Assembly: GCA_003116975.1 (NCBI GenBank)
Contig: BGKB01000178.1
Location: 88,665-152,664, forward strand
Direction of reading: 5' to 3'
From: Aurantiochytrium sp. KH105
Taxonomy: Eukaryota > Sar > Bigyra > Thraustochytrida > Thraustochytriidae
Length of the DNA stretch: 64,000 nucleotides
A model generated the notes under the pieces. That model was not told the origin of the DNA. It saw only the letters and a list, made by a program, of their open reading frames with translations, and searched no databases. Positions 11,501 through 20,970 of this stretch are shown here, piece after piece (the stretch's first letter is position 1; each line of letters begins with the position of its first letter). A program made the translations under genes and the position numbers.

Positions 11501-11934
11501 GAGTCGCGCGCGCGCGTGTACAGGCGGGCCGAAGGCGGCGGTCGCAGGTCGGCGGTCGGAGCGTGGAAAGCGCGCGACGTACTCTTGGACAAGGAGGGAG
11601 GGCCTCGCCGTTTCGCCCGGAGAAGAGGGGGAATTAGTATGGCGTGAAAAGCACGAGCGCGCGCTGCAGGTGCGCGCCCCGGACTCGGAGCGGAGCCGAG
11701 CAGAGCAAACCCAGAACATCTTGGACCTCACTCGAGCAAAGCCCGAACCCGCGAAGGCGAGCCACGCACCGCGCGCAGAGGAAGAAGAAGAAGAAGGAGA
11801 AGAAGAAGAAAGCAAAAAGCGAGGCAGCAGCCAGCAGAAACGAAGGTGCTCCGATCGCTGGTGGGTGGTCGAGGTCGCTCATTTGCAGCGAGAGAGACAC
11901 AGACGAAAGCAGAGCAGACACTCACAAGCGGCAC

Positions 11935-11937
<3 letters not shown>

Positions 11938-11970
<33 letters not shown>
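11938..11970. repeat. (ACG)11 microsatellite
   Basis: A run of ACG trinucleotides about 90 bases before the first metalloprotease start. It is probably in its promoter or leader. Confidence 0.9.
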
Positions 11971-11972
<2 letters not shown>

Positions 11973-12059
11973 GGCGGCGGAGAAGACGAAGACGGAGACG
12001 AAGACGAGGAGCAAGAGCGAGGGTAGAGGAGACGGAAGCAGCGACAGCGAGCTGACAAG

Positions 12060-13265
12060 ATGCAGGTGAGACGCGTGTGCAGCGTGCTGGTGGCTGTCCT
12101 GGCGTGCTTGCTGTGCTGCGCCCCGGCAGCATCGGGAGCCTACATTACGCTCAAGATTGTCGAGAATGAGTCGTCGCAAAAGGCCGCCGTCACCAAAGCC
12201 TTCAAGAAGGCGGCCAAAACCTGGTCCAAGATTATCAAGACCAAGCTCCCCACCATCACCAACTCCAAGGCAATGAGCGTCTCCAACTCGTGTGGCGTTG
12301 ACTACACCTTTGCAAAGGGCTCAAAGATCAAGAATCTCATCATTTTCGTCTCCATCACATCCATTGATGGTGTCGGCAGTGTTCTGGGCAGCGCCGGGCC
12401 TTGCATGTTCAGCAAGACCGATGGCTACTGGTTCCCGCGCCTCGGAATCATGAACCTCGACAGCGCCGACATGGACCGCATGGTCACCAAGGGCACGCTT
12501 CAGGAAGTCATTACCCACGAAATGGGCCACGTCCTCGGCTTTGGCACCCTCTGGAGTTCCGAGGATCTCACGTCCGGCTCGTCCTCGATCGTCTACAATG
12601 GTGAGAACGGCGTCGACGGGTACGCTCTTGTTGGAGGACCTTCCAGCGCGACCTCGGTCCCTGTGCAAAGCACTGGAGGCTCCGGTACCAAGGGTGCCCA
12701 TTGGTCCGAGTCTACCTTTAGCAACGAGCTCATGACGGGAACGCTTAACAGCGGCAAGTCGAACCCACTCTCCAAGATGACGGTTTCCTCCCTCAAGGAC
12801 CTCGGATACAAGGTCAAGGTCAGCAAGGCCCAGAGCTACTCTGTGCCTTCCTCGTCCAAGTCGGCTGCCGTCTCGCTTTCTACCAGCAGCGAGAACTCCA
12901 CGATTGACGAGGACGACGATGACGTTGTCAACTTTGAGGGAGACCATATCATGATCAACAGGAGCGAACCCGTGGCTGTATTTACTGACTTGAACGGAAC
13001 GGTAAAGTACATTGCCATGGACGACGACAAGGTTTCTTCTTGGGAAATCGCCGTCACGACTATTGCCGCCTTTCTTTTCGTGCTTCTCACGGTGACTTCG
13101 GCCTGCTGCTGCTGGTACCGCAACAGGGCGCGCAAGGCCATGCGCGCTGCTGCCGCGGCAGAGGCGGCAACAGACTCTTCTGCTCCTGCTGACGCCAAAA
13201 TCGACGAGACTGCGACCAATCCGGCCGCGCCCGTCACGACTGCTTCTGTCATCGAGGCCGTCTAA
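12060..13265 (+). CDS. Leishmanolysin-type (M8) membrane-anchored metalloprotease, copy 1
   Basis: A 401-residue secreted zinc endopeptidase tethered to the membrane. Residues 1-27 are a signal peptide ending near ASGA. The zinc site is HEMGHVLGFGTLW, with ligands H153 and H157 and catalytic E154. The third ligand is probably H214 in GAHWSES. The Met-turn is ELMTG with M225. A Ser-rich and acidic stretch (DEDDDD) follows the protease domain, then one transmembrane helix near 333-352 (after SSWEIA) and a short cytoplasmic Ala-rich tail. So this is a type I membrane enzyme with the catalytic part outside. The domain is short compared with classical leishmanolysins, with no visible prodomain or long Cys-rich C-terminal part. 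A paralogue lies 2.2 kb downstream on the same strand. Substrate unknown. Confidence 0.85.
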   Translation: MQVRRVCSVLVAVLACLLCCAPAASGAYITLKIVENESSQKAAVTKAFKKAAKTWSKIIKTKLPTITNSKAMSVSNSCGVDYTFAKGSKIKNLIIFVSITSIDGVGSVLGSAGPCMFSKTDGYWFPRLGIMNLDSADMDRMVTKGTLQEVITHEMGHVLGFGTLWSSEDLTSGSSSIVYNGENGVDGYALVGGPSSATSVPVQSTGGSGTKGAHWSESTFSNELMTGTLNSGKSNPLSKMTVSSLKDLGYKVKVSKAQSYSVPSSSKSAAVSLSTSSENSTIDEDDDDVVNFEGDHIMINRSEPVAVFTDLNGTVKYIAMDDDKVSSWEIAVTTIAAFLFVLLTVTSACCCWYRNRARKAMRAAAAAEAATDSSAPADAKIDETATNPAAPVTTASVIEAV

Positions 13266-15498
13266 AACAATCCACCACCTTTCCACACACCCACCCACCT
13301 TGGTCATTTGACCATCGAACGCCCGAGAGATCTTCTTCTTCTTCTTCTTCAGAGGGCCTCTCAATTTGATCTGCGCATGCTGCGCGCAGAAATAGTAGCA
13401 ATCTGACCTGATTGATGAGTGAGCGATCTGATCCACTTTGGACGGATCTGAGTACGCCAAGCCACCATTCCTTTGGGAGGGGAATAAATGGCAGGCTGAT
13501 CGACGAATAGTTTGAGGACTCACGCCTTTTTTCAACGGCGTGTCCTTTAGTAGATAGCTAGCAAGCAAATTGGCTCGCGAGATCCTCGCCGACTCGAGAG
13601 AAAAAACAAAATGTTCTGACTGATTTCTTTTCTCATGATCTTCAACAAAAAAAAAACCTGTGCCTTGGGCCGAAAGCAACAACGAATGCTGCAAGACGCG
13701 AATCGTTTTTCTTCTGACACTTCAGCAGACGGATTTCAGCTCCTTGTGTGGGATGAAAATCGAGGGAGAACACAGACTTTGGTTGTGTGCTTCACTGTCA
13801 GCTCAGCTCACGGCTTTCACTGCTGCTGCACGCATACTTTACTTGTTACACCATTGCATGAATACTGCGGCGTATTCTTTGAGGGGAAAGATAGCTGGCC
13901 CAAGGTCCGAGAAGTTGACCGAGAGGTTCGATGAAAACTATTCCTTCATTCATTTTGAAGTTTCTCGGGCGTCTGTTCTTTGGTTCATCAATCTTCGTGC
14001 ACGCATCTTGCCCTCGTCCGCACTTTCCGTGCCAGCCAGCAACCTCCGTTGTCATCGGCATTGGCATCGTCATCGAATCAATCTACCTTCCATTGAGGAT
14101 TGAGCATCGGCGGCGGCCGGCGTTAGCGAGTGGCCGTCCCGCCCGCTGCAGCCTCGGGCTTCCAATCCTCGCAAGGTCCCAGGCACCGCGAGCTGCGTCA
14201 GCCATCCAATTGAACCAATCATGATCATGGCCGTGATTGATTGCCATTGGTTCACCGATCGTCTCCAGGGTCGTCTTCGGACTCATCTCCGTCCATACCT
14301 CAGGATGCTGCAGCTGCTTGCATTTGGGCTTCCCCAGCGTGGCGGACTTTCCCAAACCGTGGGTGACGGACGCATGCTGCCGCGGCCCGGTTCACCCATT
14401 CCCTCCCCCGCCCCCTCCCCCCCCTCAAGTTTACGCGCCTTTTGCGGCCCGGCTACGTTTGCCATTCTCGGAGCCGCGCAATTCGAGCTTGGGCTCGTAA
14501 GAAGGATGTACATGAGGCCTGCAGTTGCAATTTATCTTTGCTCTTTATACGAAGACCCGCAGCCGCAGGCGCCACGAGCCGGCACGTGCGCGGGGGGGGC
14601 GCCATCTTGAACCGGCAGGGTCCACAGTGGACGAGAGCCGCCCCACAAGCATACCACACTATACGACATTCGCGTGCCCGCACGCGCGCATGCAGAGCCT
14701 TGCCCCATAAGAGCAGAGAGAGAGAGGACCACAGCGGATCCGGTGCGGGCCACAGATGGCCGGGCGGGGGTCCAGCTCGACTGGCCGAGGATCGGCTGGT
14801 TTTCGCAAGCGAGCGAGCGGGCGAGCGAGCGACTGCGACTCGGAGCTGGAGAGCGTGAATGAACGGCCGAGGGGGGCAACAAAAGGCTGGACACGAGCGT
14901 TTCACAGCGCTAGGTATGAAGGTATGTACGATTCAACACAGAATAAAGCTGGGTGGAGGTGACGCGCAGTTGAAATGAAGGAAAGATGAATGACGATGGC
15001 GTCTGCTCAGAAGAAAAAATAAGTCGGCACGATGCGGCGTTGACCCGTGTCATGCGCTCGTCAGCCAACCAGCCAAGGGTATACACTCGGGTCCCGGGGA
15101 AGAACAGGGCAACTGCGCCGCGGAAAGCAGATGCACTCGCGCATAGCACGACTACCAAGGCTGGCCAGGAATTCGCCAAGCTACCGTCGCGATCAGTTCG
15201 CCCTCTTGCGTCTAGCGCTGCCCTGCCCTACTTGGAAGATGCCCGTGCATGAAATGGCCGCCGCCTTCTTCCCGACTTTGACCGCACGCTTCCCGGCACC
15301 TAGGAAGATTGCAATCCCCAGCGTGCGCTTTGTGCCGGCATTGGCCGGAAGAGGAGATGATCTCCAGGAAAATAATAAACGCGCGGCAAAGCGCTTCGAA
15401 AGCAAACCTGAAACGCAAGAGCGCCTCAACATCAGAACCAAAACCAAAACTGAAACACCAAGGATTCCAAGACAAGGAAAACTCCAAGCCTGTCGAGC
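13266..15498. other. Intergenic region between the two metalloproteases
   Basis: No supportable gene in any frame. It contains a (CTT)n tract at 13332-13351, homopolymer runs (A near 13649, C near 14422, G near 14593) and AT-richer sequence just after the first protease. The right end is probably the promoter of the second protease. No remnant of a third protease copy was seen. Confidence 0.5.
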
Positions 15499-17310
15499 AT
15501 GCGCGTTCTTGCGCTTGCGGTCTGCCTGGCCGCGCTCTGCGCGCAGAGTGCACTTGCAGATGACTATGTGACAACAACTCTACTTGAAAACGAAGCCACC
15601 GAGGCTACCGATAGCATCAACGAGGCACTCGAAGATGCCGCAGCAGCGTGGAGTAAAACCATTCGTAGCGAACAAGACCCTCTCGTGATGGACAAGGACG
15701 TCAACTTGAAGGAATTTTGCGGCGTCGACTATGCGATCCAGGCGGACGAAGAAATCAACAACCTTCTCGTACTCGTTCGGGTCGTAGGGGAGAGCGAGCT
15801 TCTCAAGGATACTGGTGTTTTTGCACAGCCGTGCGTCTTTGCCAACGATGACGGCACCTACTTTCCTCGCATCGGTGTCATTACCATTAACGCCAAGCTC
15901 GCAACCAAGTACGCCTACAAGGGTCTCCTTCAGACTCTCGTCGAGCACGAGATTGGCCACATTCTTGGCATCGGTACCCTCTGGACTGAGCACGGTCTCA
16001 TCGAGGACAACACGTATGTGGGCAGCCGCGGTATTTGGGGTTACATTCTCGCAGGTGGTCCCGAGGATGCTTCGAGCGTTCCCATTGAGCGCAGCGCTGA
16101 TGCTATCGACGTCGCACATTGGGACGAAGATGTCTTTGACACTGAGCTCATGACTGGCACGATGAATGCGCGCGATATGCCGCTCTCCACGATCAGCGTC
16201 AACTCTTTGCGCGATCTTGGCTATGCTGTATGGCCTCAGCATGCTGATGAATTTGATCTTTTGGAGGATGAGGACGATGATGATGATGAAGATGACGATG
16301 ACGATGATTGTAGCGGACGTGGTCGCGGCCACGGTGGTCGCGGTAGACATGGCGACGACGAAGATGAAGAAGAAGATGATAACGATGATGATAAGGATGA
16401 TGATCGCCGTGGCGGAAGAGGACACGGCGGCCGAGGAAACCGTACCCGTGGAGATCGTGCTCATGGTAACAGCACCAAAAGGGGCCGACGCGGACGTGGC
16501 GAGGACGATGATGACGATGAAGAGCGCCGTGGTGGACGAGGTGGTCGTGGAAGTCATGGCGACGACGATCGTCGTGGTGGACGTGGTCGCCGTTGTGGCT
16601 CTGGTCGCGGTCGAGGTCGCGGCGGTGATGATGATGACGACGAGGATCATCATGGACATGATCACCACGGCCGTGGAAACAGCACGCGTGGCGGTCGTGG
16701 GCGTGGTCGCGGTCGCGGCGGCGATGCTGACGATGATGGAGATACCGAGGGCAGTTATCACCACGGCCGTGGAAACAGCACGCGTGGCGGTCGAGGTCGC
16801 GGCGGCGATGATGATGACAACGAGGATCATCATGGACATGATTACCACGGCCATGGAAACAGCACGCGTAGCGGTCGTGGGCGTGGACGTGGCCGCGGTG
16901 GTGATAGGGACGATGACGACGACAGTGAGCGGCATGACTCTCGTGGTGATCGCGGAAACCGTGAACGTACGACGGACCTTAGCAAGGACTTCAAGCCTGT
17001 GGACCTGAGCGTCCCGGTAGCTGTCTATACTGAAGGCACTCTCAGACTCGAGACAATTACCATCACACTCAGCTCAGTTTCTGACGATAAGTCTACGACC
17101 GGTTCCTCGCGTCGCCCTTCAGCGTGGGAAATCGCCACAACGGTGACCACAATCGTTTTTGGACTCCTCCTCTTGGTCATTGCCGTTATCTACGTCGCTC
17201 GAATGCGCCAGGCGACTTCTGATGCTGACGCCTCATCTGTCGGCTCCGAGCCTGTGGATGCCAAGATCCGCATGGCTCAGGAAATGCCGCAAAGCGCGAC
17301 TGTTGTCTGA
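15499..17310 (+). CDS. Leishmanolysin-type (M8) membrane metalloprotease, copy 2, with long Asp/Arg-Gly repeat stalk
   Basis: A 603-residue paralogue of the protease at 12060. It has a signal peptide (1-20), zinc motif HEIGHILGIGTLW with H150, E151 and H154, probable third ligand H207 (VAHWDED), and Met-turn ELMTG with M218. The two proteins align from the signal peptide to LRDLGY. A low-complexity segment of about 220 residues (roughly 254-495) is then inserted. Blocks of Asp/Glu alternate with Arg-Gly-rich blocks and repeated NSTRGGRGRG units, plus HHGHDHHG-like His-rich pieces that could bind metals. The NST sites are potential N-glycosylation points. After the stalk come a short conserved region, SAWEIA, a transmembrane helix (about 548-567) and a short tail. 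The repeat looks like an expanded, highly charged extracellular spacer. Confidence 0.85.
   Translation: MRVLALAVCLAALCAQSALADDYVTTTLLENEATEATDSINEALEDAAAAWSKTIRSEQDPLVMDKDVNLKEFCGVDYAIQADEEINNLLVLVRVVGESELLKDTGVFAQPCVFANDDGTYFPRIGVITINAKLATKYAYKGLLQTLVEHEIGHILGIGTLWTEHGLIEDNTYVGSRGIWGYILAGGPEDASSVPIERSADAIDVAHWDEDVFDTELMTGTMNARDMPLSTISVNSLRDLGYAVWPQHADEFDLLEDEDDDDDEDDDDDDCSGRGRGHGGRGRHGDDEDEEEDDNDDDKDDDRRGGRGHGGRGNRTRGDRAHGNSTKRGRRGRGEDDDDDEERRGGRGGRGSHGDDDRRGGRGRRCGSGRGRGRGGDDDDDEDHHGHDHHGRGNSTRGGRGRGRGRGGDADDDGDTEGSYHHGRGNSTRGGRGRGGDDDDNEDHHGHDYHGHGNSTRSGRGRGRGRGGDRDDDDDSERHDSRGDRGNRERTTDLSKDFKPVDLSVPVAVYTEGTLRLETITITLSSVSDDKSTTGSSRRPSAWEIATTVTTIVFGLLLLVIAVIYVARMRQATSDADASSVGSEPVDAKIRMAQEMPQSATVV
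16260..16960 (+). repeat. Imperfect Asp-rich / Arg-Gly-rich coding repeat
   Basis: In-frame repeats inside the second metalloprotease. GAT/GAC runs alternate with CGTGGTCGC-type Arg-Gly codons. The unit coding for GRGNSTRGGRGRG is found at least three times (near 16670, 16770 and 16850). It likely arose by unequal exchange. Confidence 0.85.
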
Positions 17311-17588
17311 GAGAAACCTTATCATAAACTTTAAAGCCATTTCAGAGTTTGAAGCACAACGACGAAGATGCGAATGATGCGCTAGCTCACAACGAGGATT
17401 GCGCGAGCTGATCTTGGGCGAAAGGCTCTTACTTTCTCGATGCTTAGAAGTGCCCGTTTCTGACTAGATTTCAAGGCAAAAATGTAGTAAAGGCCATGAT
17501 CGCTCTCGATTTGGCGTAAAAATGAACAATTCTTGCTGATTAGAGTTAGAATCGATGAGATTGAATGCAGTTGTGTGCGTTGATATCG

Positions 17589-20500
17589 TTAAAGGCTTGC
17601 AGCACACGTCGAGGCGGACGAGGGATAGATGACGTTGACTGGCGTCTTAAAGGCCGGATCGATGCATGTAGCTTCGATGATGGCGTCGATGGTGATCTGA
17701 AGATCCTCAAAAGTTGAAGAGATCTCCTGGATCGACTGGGGCTGGCCCTCTTCGGGCTCGTTCAACTCGAGGCAGTGCTGCATAAAGTTTGCGTCAAGGT
17801 CGTTTCCGATGCGAACCACGACGAGATATGCTTCGCGATCGTTGATGATTTGAGCAGCCTGAAACTCTGTGCATGCAACGTCGTTGTCGTCCCTGACATT
17901 CTCATTGGATCCCGGGTTCGTAATCTCTGGGACGTCGTCGCAGGCCGTGCCAAAGTAGCGGTTCGGGTTTCCATCAGTGAGGAGAACAACGACCTTGGCG
18001 ACGTCGCCACGCGGGCCACCTTCGCTGGGCGTGAGGCTGAGAATTTCATTCGCACCCTGAAGAGCTTGCGGTGTATTCGTGAACCCGTTGGCAACATTGG
18101 ATGTAGCAAAGGCTTCCCATGCATTGCCGGTGTTGATCGCGGCGTCATCATCGAAGAAGAATGGACTTCCAGCCGAAGACGTCGAGCCCGTTCCGAAGGG
18201 GGCTGCGCTCGAGATCGTGCCCTGGACACCCAGGATGGTGGTGCTGAATCGGAGACCAGCAAACATGGTGTCCGAGGTGCCGAGTGTGTAGGCCTCGAGC
18301 ATGCGAGGAAGCAAAGTGTTGAGCTCGTTAACACCGTTTGCCCCGTTCTGTGTAATGGAACCACTGTTATCCACGATCCAGATGATGTCCAGCTCCCGGT
18401 TCGGGCAGCCATCCACGGGTGCGAGCGTAGGTGTCGGAGTTGGCGCAGGAGTTGGTTCTGGCGTGGGAGCAGGAGTTGGCGCAGGAGTTGGCGCTGGCGT
18501 AGGAGCTGGAGTTGGCGCAGGCGTGGGAGCAGGAGTAGGTGTAGGAGTTGGCGCTGGCGTAGGAGCAGGAGTTGGCGCTGGCGTGGGAGCTGGAGTCGGA
18601 GCAGGAGTTGGCGCTGGCGTAGGAGCTGGAGTTGGCGCTGGCGTGGGAGCAGGAGTTGGTGCAGGAGTTGGCACTGGCGTAGGAGCAGGAGTTGGCGCTG
18701 GCGTGGGAGCTGGAGTCGGAGCAGGCGTGGGAGCAGGAGTTGGCGCAGGAGTTGGCGCAGGCGTGGGAGCAGGAGTTGGTGTCGGTGTGGGAGCGGGTGT
18801 GGGAAAAGGTGTGGGTGCATCTGATGTCGGTGAGGGCGTAATCTCCTCCTGCGTTGCAGGTGATGGAGTGGGTGCACCCGTGCAAATGCGTGGGCCCGAA
18901 GTCCATCGATCGCCTTCGTCATCGTCTCGCTCTTTGAGTGCTTTCATCAAAGTACAGATATTGACGGCCCACGCCTCAGATGATCCCTCGTATGTTTCAC
19001 GGTAGGTCCAATAGTTGCAATTTTCGTACGTGAGGCATTTTGCGTGGCAGTCCTCCGGAGAATTGATGGACGAATCGTCTTTGAAGTTCTCTATGATGTC
19101 CTTGTTCTTGCTGCGGAACTGGATGCCAGGTTCGTAGCAGCTTCCATCGAGTGTCGGCGAAGGCGTCACCTCTTCTGGATTGGTCGGGCACTGGTCCTCG
19201 ACGATTTCGCTCACGATGTCTGCAAGGCTAGCATACTCGTCCACTTGATAGATTGTGACCTCGGGCTCTATTCCGTTGTACAGGTTTGCGCTTCCTTGCT
19301 TGTCGCCAACACGAACCGCCACGTACGTTGCCGAGGTGTCCTGGATTGTTTGTACAAACATTTGAGTGCACTCTTTGGCAGCCTTTTCGGGATACTTGTT
19401 CTTCTTGTTGTACCATTTGCAGTCTTCGGGCAATTTGGCAATTTTCCACTCGAGATACGGAACATCGTCACCGACGTGGATAACAAAGGTGGCGCGATCC
19501 TCGCGTCCAGCGTTGGCATCAGCAATCTTGGTGTCTTCAATCATGGCGAGCGCAGTCTTGAGCGCGAGCGGCGTGTTGGTGTTTTCCTTGTCCTCGTTGG
19601 GGCGCGTCATGCTGGTCACAGCGCTCTCAAAGTCTGCCTGCGTCGGGAAACGTAGGTTGCCGTTGTTTAGAAGAATGCTGAACTCGTCGGTGATGCCCGT
19701 GGAATACTCGATGAGCCCAAAACGCGCGCCGTCCTCAGCGTCGATGGTGAATTGAGAGGAGAAAGCCAGCACGAATGCGTGTGCTTGCTCTAGTTCAATG
19801 TTGCTGATGGTGTACGACGCGTCGACAACAAAGATGATGTCAACACCTTCGGAGCATCCTTCAGAGGTGGACGTGCTGCAGACGAGATCTGCGACGGCTT
19901 CAGCAGCGGCGCTTGGGCTCGACACATCGGCGGGAATATTAAGATAGTCAGCGAGAGGGTCGGTTCCAGCCTCTGGGATATAGAGATAATCGCCAATAGG
20001 AATGTAGACGATGAGGATGCCATCGTTGTCAACTGCATTGATCGCTTGTTCGAGAAAGCACTCTTGGATGGCGGTATCCGACAGGTCTTTCTTGGTGGGA
20101 ATATTTGAGCAGATTTTCTTGACACGAGCACCGTTGAAGGTGGTCACATCAGCCATACCGTCCGAGAGGAGGACAATGATTTCCGTGACCCCTCTGTCGT
20201 CCTTGGTGAGGGTGCTTTCCGTAGCATAGTTGAGAGCGTACGGGATGTTGGTTTCGCTCTCTTCGACGGACATGGAATCGATGAGTTTTTCGAGCTGGGT
20301 GGAAGTCTTGACCTGAATTAGACGCTTCTTTTTAAAGATGCTGGACCCAAAGCTAAAGGCAGTGACGCGGTCCTCGTCGGCGGCTGTGCCAATGTTAAAC
20401 TGGCCACCGATTGCCTTGGCATAACGTTTGATCTTGTTAAAGTTCTCGATGGATGCCGAAGCATCGAGCATGAGGACAACATCATAGGGGGCGCATTCTT

Positions 20501-20600
20501 CGGGAGCTCCGGCGCCATAGGCCTCGGAGGTGCCGCTGACAGTGACACTGAGGATGGCGACGAGTACCGTTACCAAGACGAGCCACGCCTTTGCAGGCAT
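17589..20600 (-). CDS. Secreted multi-domain protein: VWA-VWA-PAN-(Thr-Pro)n-VWA
   Basis: A 1003-residue extracellular, probably adhesive, protein. The N-terminus is a signal peptide (to about residue 23). VWA domain 1 starts at [11 protein letters not shown] (near 39) with an intact metal-ion (MIDAS) motif. VWA 2 starts at [11 protein letters not shown], where the last MIDAS Ser is Thr. A Cys-containing PAN/Apple-like domain follows near 497-590 (CYEPGIQF to CTGAP), then a linker of about 120 residues built from TPAP repeats, and finally VWA 3 starting [11 protein letters not shown]. No C-terminal transmembrane helix or clear GPI signal is seen; the end is STCAASL. The Thr-Pro linker is likely an extended, O-glycosylated spacer. 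It is convergent with the second metalloprotease, 278 bases apart. Ligand unknown. Confidence 0.85.
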   Translation of the reverse strand: MPAKAWLVLVTVLVAILSVTVSGTSEAYGAGAPEECAPYDVVLMLDASASIENFNKIKRYAKAIGGQFNIGTAADEDRVTAFSFGSSIFKKKRLIQVKTSTQLEKLIDSMSVEESETNIPYALNYATESTLTKDDRGVTEIIVLLSDGMADVTTFNGARVKKICSNIPTKKDLSDTAIQECFLEQAINAVDNDGILIVYIPIGDYLYIPEAGTDPLADYLNIPADVSSPSAAAEAVADLVCSTSTSEGCSEGVDIIFVVDASYTISNIELEQAHAFVLAFSSQFTIDAEDGARFGLIEYSTGITDEFSILLNNGNLRFPTQADFESAVTSMTRPNEDKENTNTPLALKTALAMIEDTKIADANAGREDRATFVIHVGDDVPYLEWKIAKLPEDCKWYNKKNKYPEKAAKECTQMFVQTIQDTSATYVAVRVGDKQGSANLYNGIEPEVTIYQVDEYASLADIVSEIVEDQCPTNPEEVTPSPTLDGSCYEPGIQFRSKNKDIIENFKDDSSINSPEDCHAKCLTYENCNYWTYRETYEGSSEAWAVNICTLMKALKERDDDEGDRWTSGPRICTGAPTPSPATQEEITPSPTSDAPTPFPTPAPTPTPTPAPTPAPTPAPTPAPTPAPTPAPTPAPTPAPTPVPTPAPTPAPTPAPTPAPTPAPTPAPTPAPTPAPTPAPTPAPTPTPTPAPTPAPTPAPTPAPTPAPTPAPTPEPTPAPTPTPTLAPVDGCPNRELDIIWIVDNSGSITQNGANGVNELNTLLPRMLEAYTLGTSDTMFAGLRFSTTILGVQGTISSAAPFGTGSTSSAGSPFFFDDDAAINTGNAWEAFATSNVANGFTNTPQALQGANEILSLTPSEGGPRGDVAKVVVLLTDGNPNRYFGTACDDVPEITNPGSNENVRDDNDVACTEFQAAQIINDREAYLVVVRIGNDLDANFMQHCLELNEPEEGQPQSIQEISSTFEDLQITIDAIIEATCIDPAFKTPVNVIYPSSASTCAASL
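18430..18815 (-). repeat. Coding minisatellite for the (Ala-Pro-Thr-Pro)n linker
   Basis: About thirty 12-base units coding APTP, with a few variants (TPTP, VPTP, EPTP). The units have drifted at third positions in a higher-order pattern that recurs every 3 to 6 units, suggesting block duplications. Confidence 0.9.
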
Positions 20601-20713
20601 GGTGGCAGCGAGTTTTCCTGGCCTTGATCTTCTCGTTTGCCTTGCGATCGATTGCGAGTTTGGCGTTAGCGTTTTGCCCTCCGAGTCGCACTTCTGGCAG
20701 TTTGCGTCGAGTG

Positions 20714-20808
20714 CTGATTACTATTTTCTGCACTCTCCCCACTTTTTAACTTCGCCTGGGCTGATTACATTATTGTTTGCACTCTCCCCGCTTTTTAACT
20801 TCGCCTGG
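20714..20808 (-). promoter_or_regulatory. Tandem ~47 bp repeat with TTAAAAAG core upstream of the VWA gene
   Basis: Two near-identical copies (20714-20759 and 20761-20808) share CACTCTCCCC, CTTTTTAACTTCGCCTGG and the leading CTGATTAC. Read on the gene's strand, each holds AAGTTAAAAAG, an A/T-rich core in G/C-rich surroundings, 115 to 210 bases upstream of the VWA start. It could be a duplicated core promoter or start-site region. The repeat is certain; the role is inference. Confidence 0.4.
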
Positions 20809-20931
20809 CTCTCGTGAGAAAGCCAAGATCACTCACGAGTGCGCATCGCGGACAAGAGTTGAGGGGGTGGCTGGGTACCCATCTCGCGGCCCACCCATTC
20901 ACCTTACGAATGCTATTAGAAAGCACGGGGG

Positions 20932-20970
20932 GCGACGCGACGCGACGCGACGCGACGCGACGCGACGCGA
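20932..20970. repeat. (GCGAC)n pentanucleotide array
   Basis: Nearly eight perfect copies of GCGAC, the same unit as at 7633 and 11424. Confidence 0.95.

Larger units (their letters stand above)
5649..12059. other. 6.4 kb region without a supportable gene, rich in simple repeats
   Basis: I read all six frames and found only open segments made of repeats or Arg/Ser/Ala-rich shadows. There is no domain motif and no convincing start. It contains (ATC)n at 6404-6431, CAG runs near 7496-7517, CGACT/CGACG pentanucleotides at 7633-7690 and 11424-11500, (CTT)n near 8811-8838, (GAAG)n near 11328-11345 and (ACG)n at 11938-11970. Many GATCGATC clusters lie at 7040-7215 and 10140-10160. No tRNA-like T-loop was found. 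The end nearest 12060 is probably the promoter and leader of the first metalloprotease. Confidence 0.5.

Noticed and set aside
12321-13694. 457-residue open frame on the minus strand across the first metalloprotease
   Set aside because: It is the antisense shadow of a clear M8 protease and has no motif. High G/C third positions often keep the opposite strand open.
15580-16935. 451-residue minus-strand frame, Thr/Ile/Val-rich, resembling a membrane protein
   Set aside because: Produced by reading the Asp and Arg-Gly repeats of the second protease backwards (GAT runs give ATC = Ile). Not a gene.
18430-18815. CRISPR-like regular repeats
   Set aside because: Units are in-frame 12-base codon repeats without spacers in a eukaryotic coding region.
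18301-19005. Forward frame with a long Gly-Val-Gly-Ala repeat (elastin-like)
   Set aside because: Antisense of the Thr-Pro linker in the VWA gene, which has signal peptide and three VWA domains on the minus strand.
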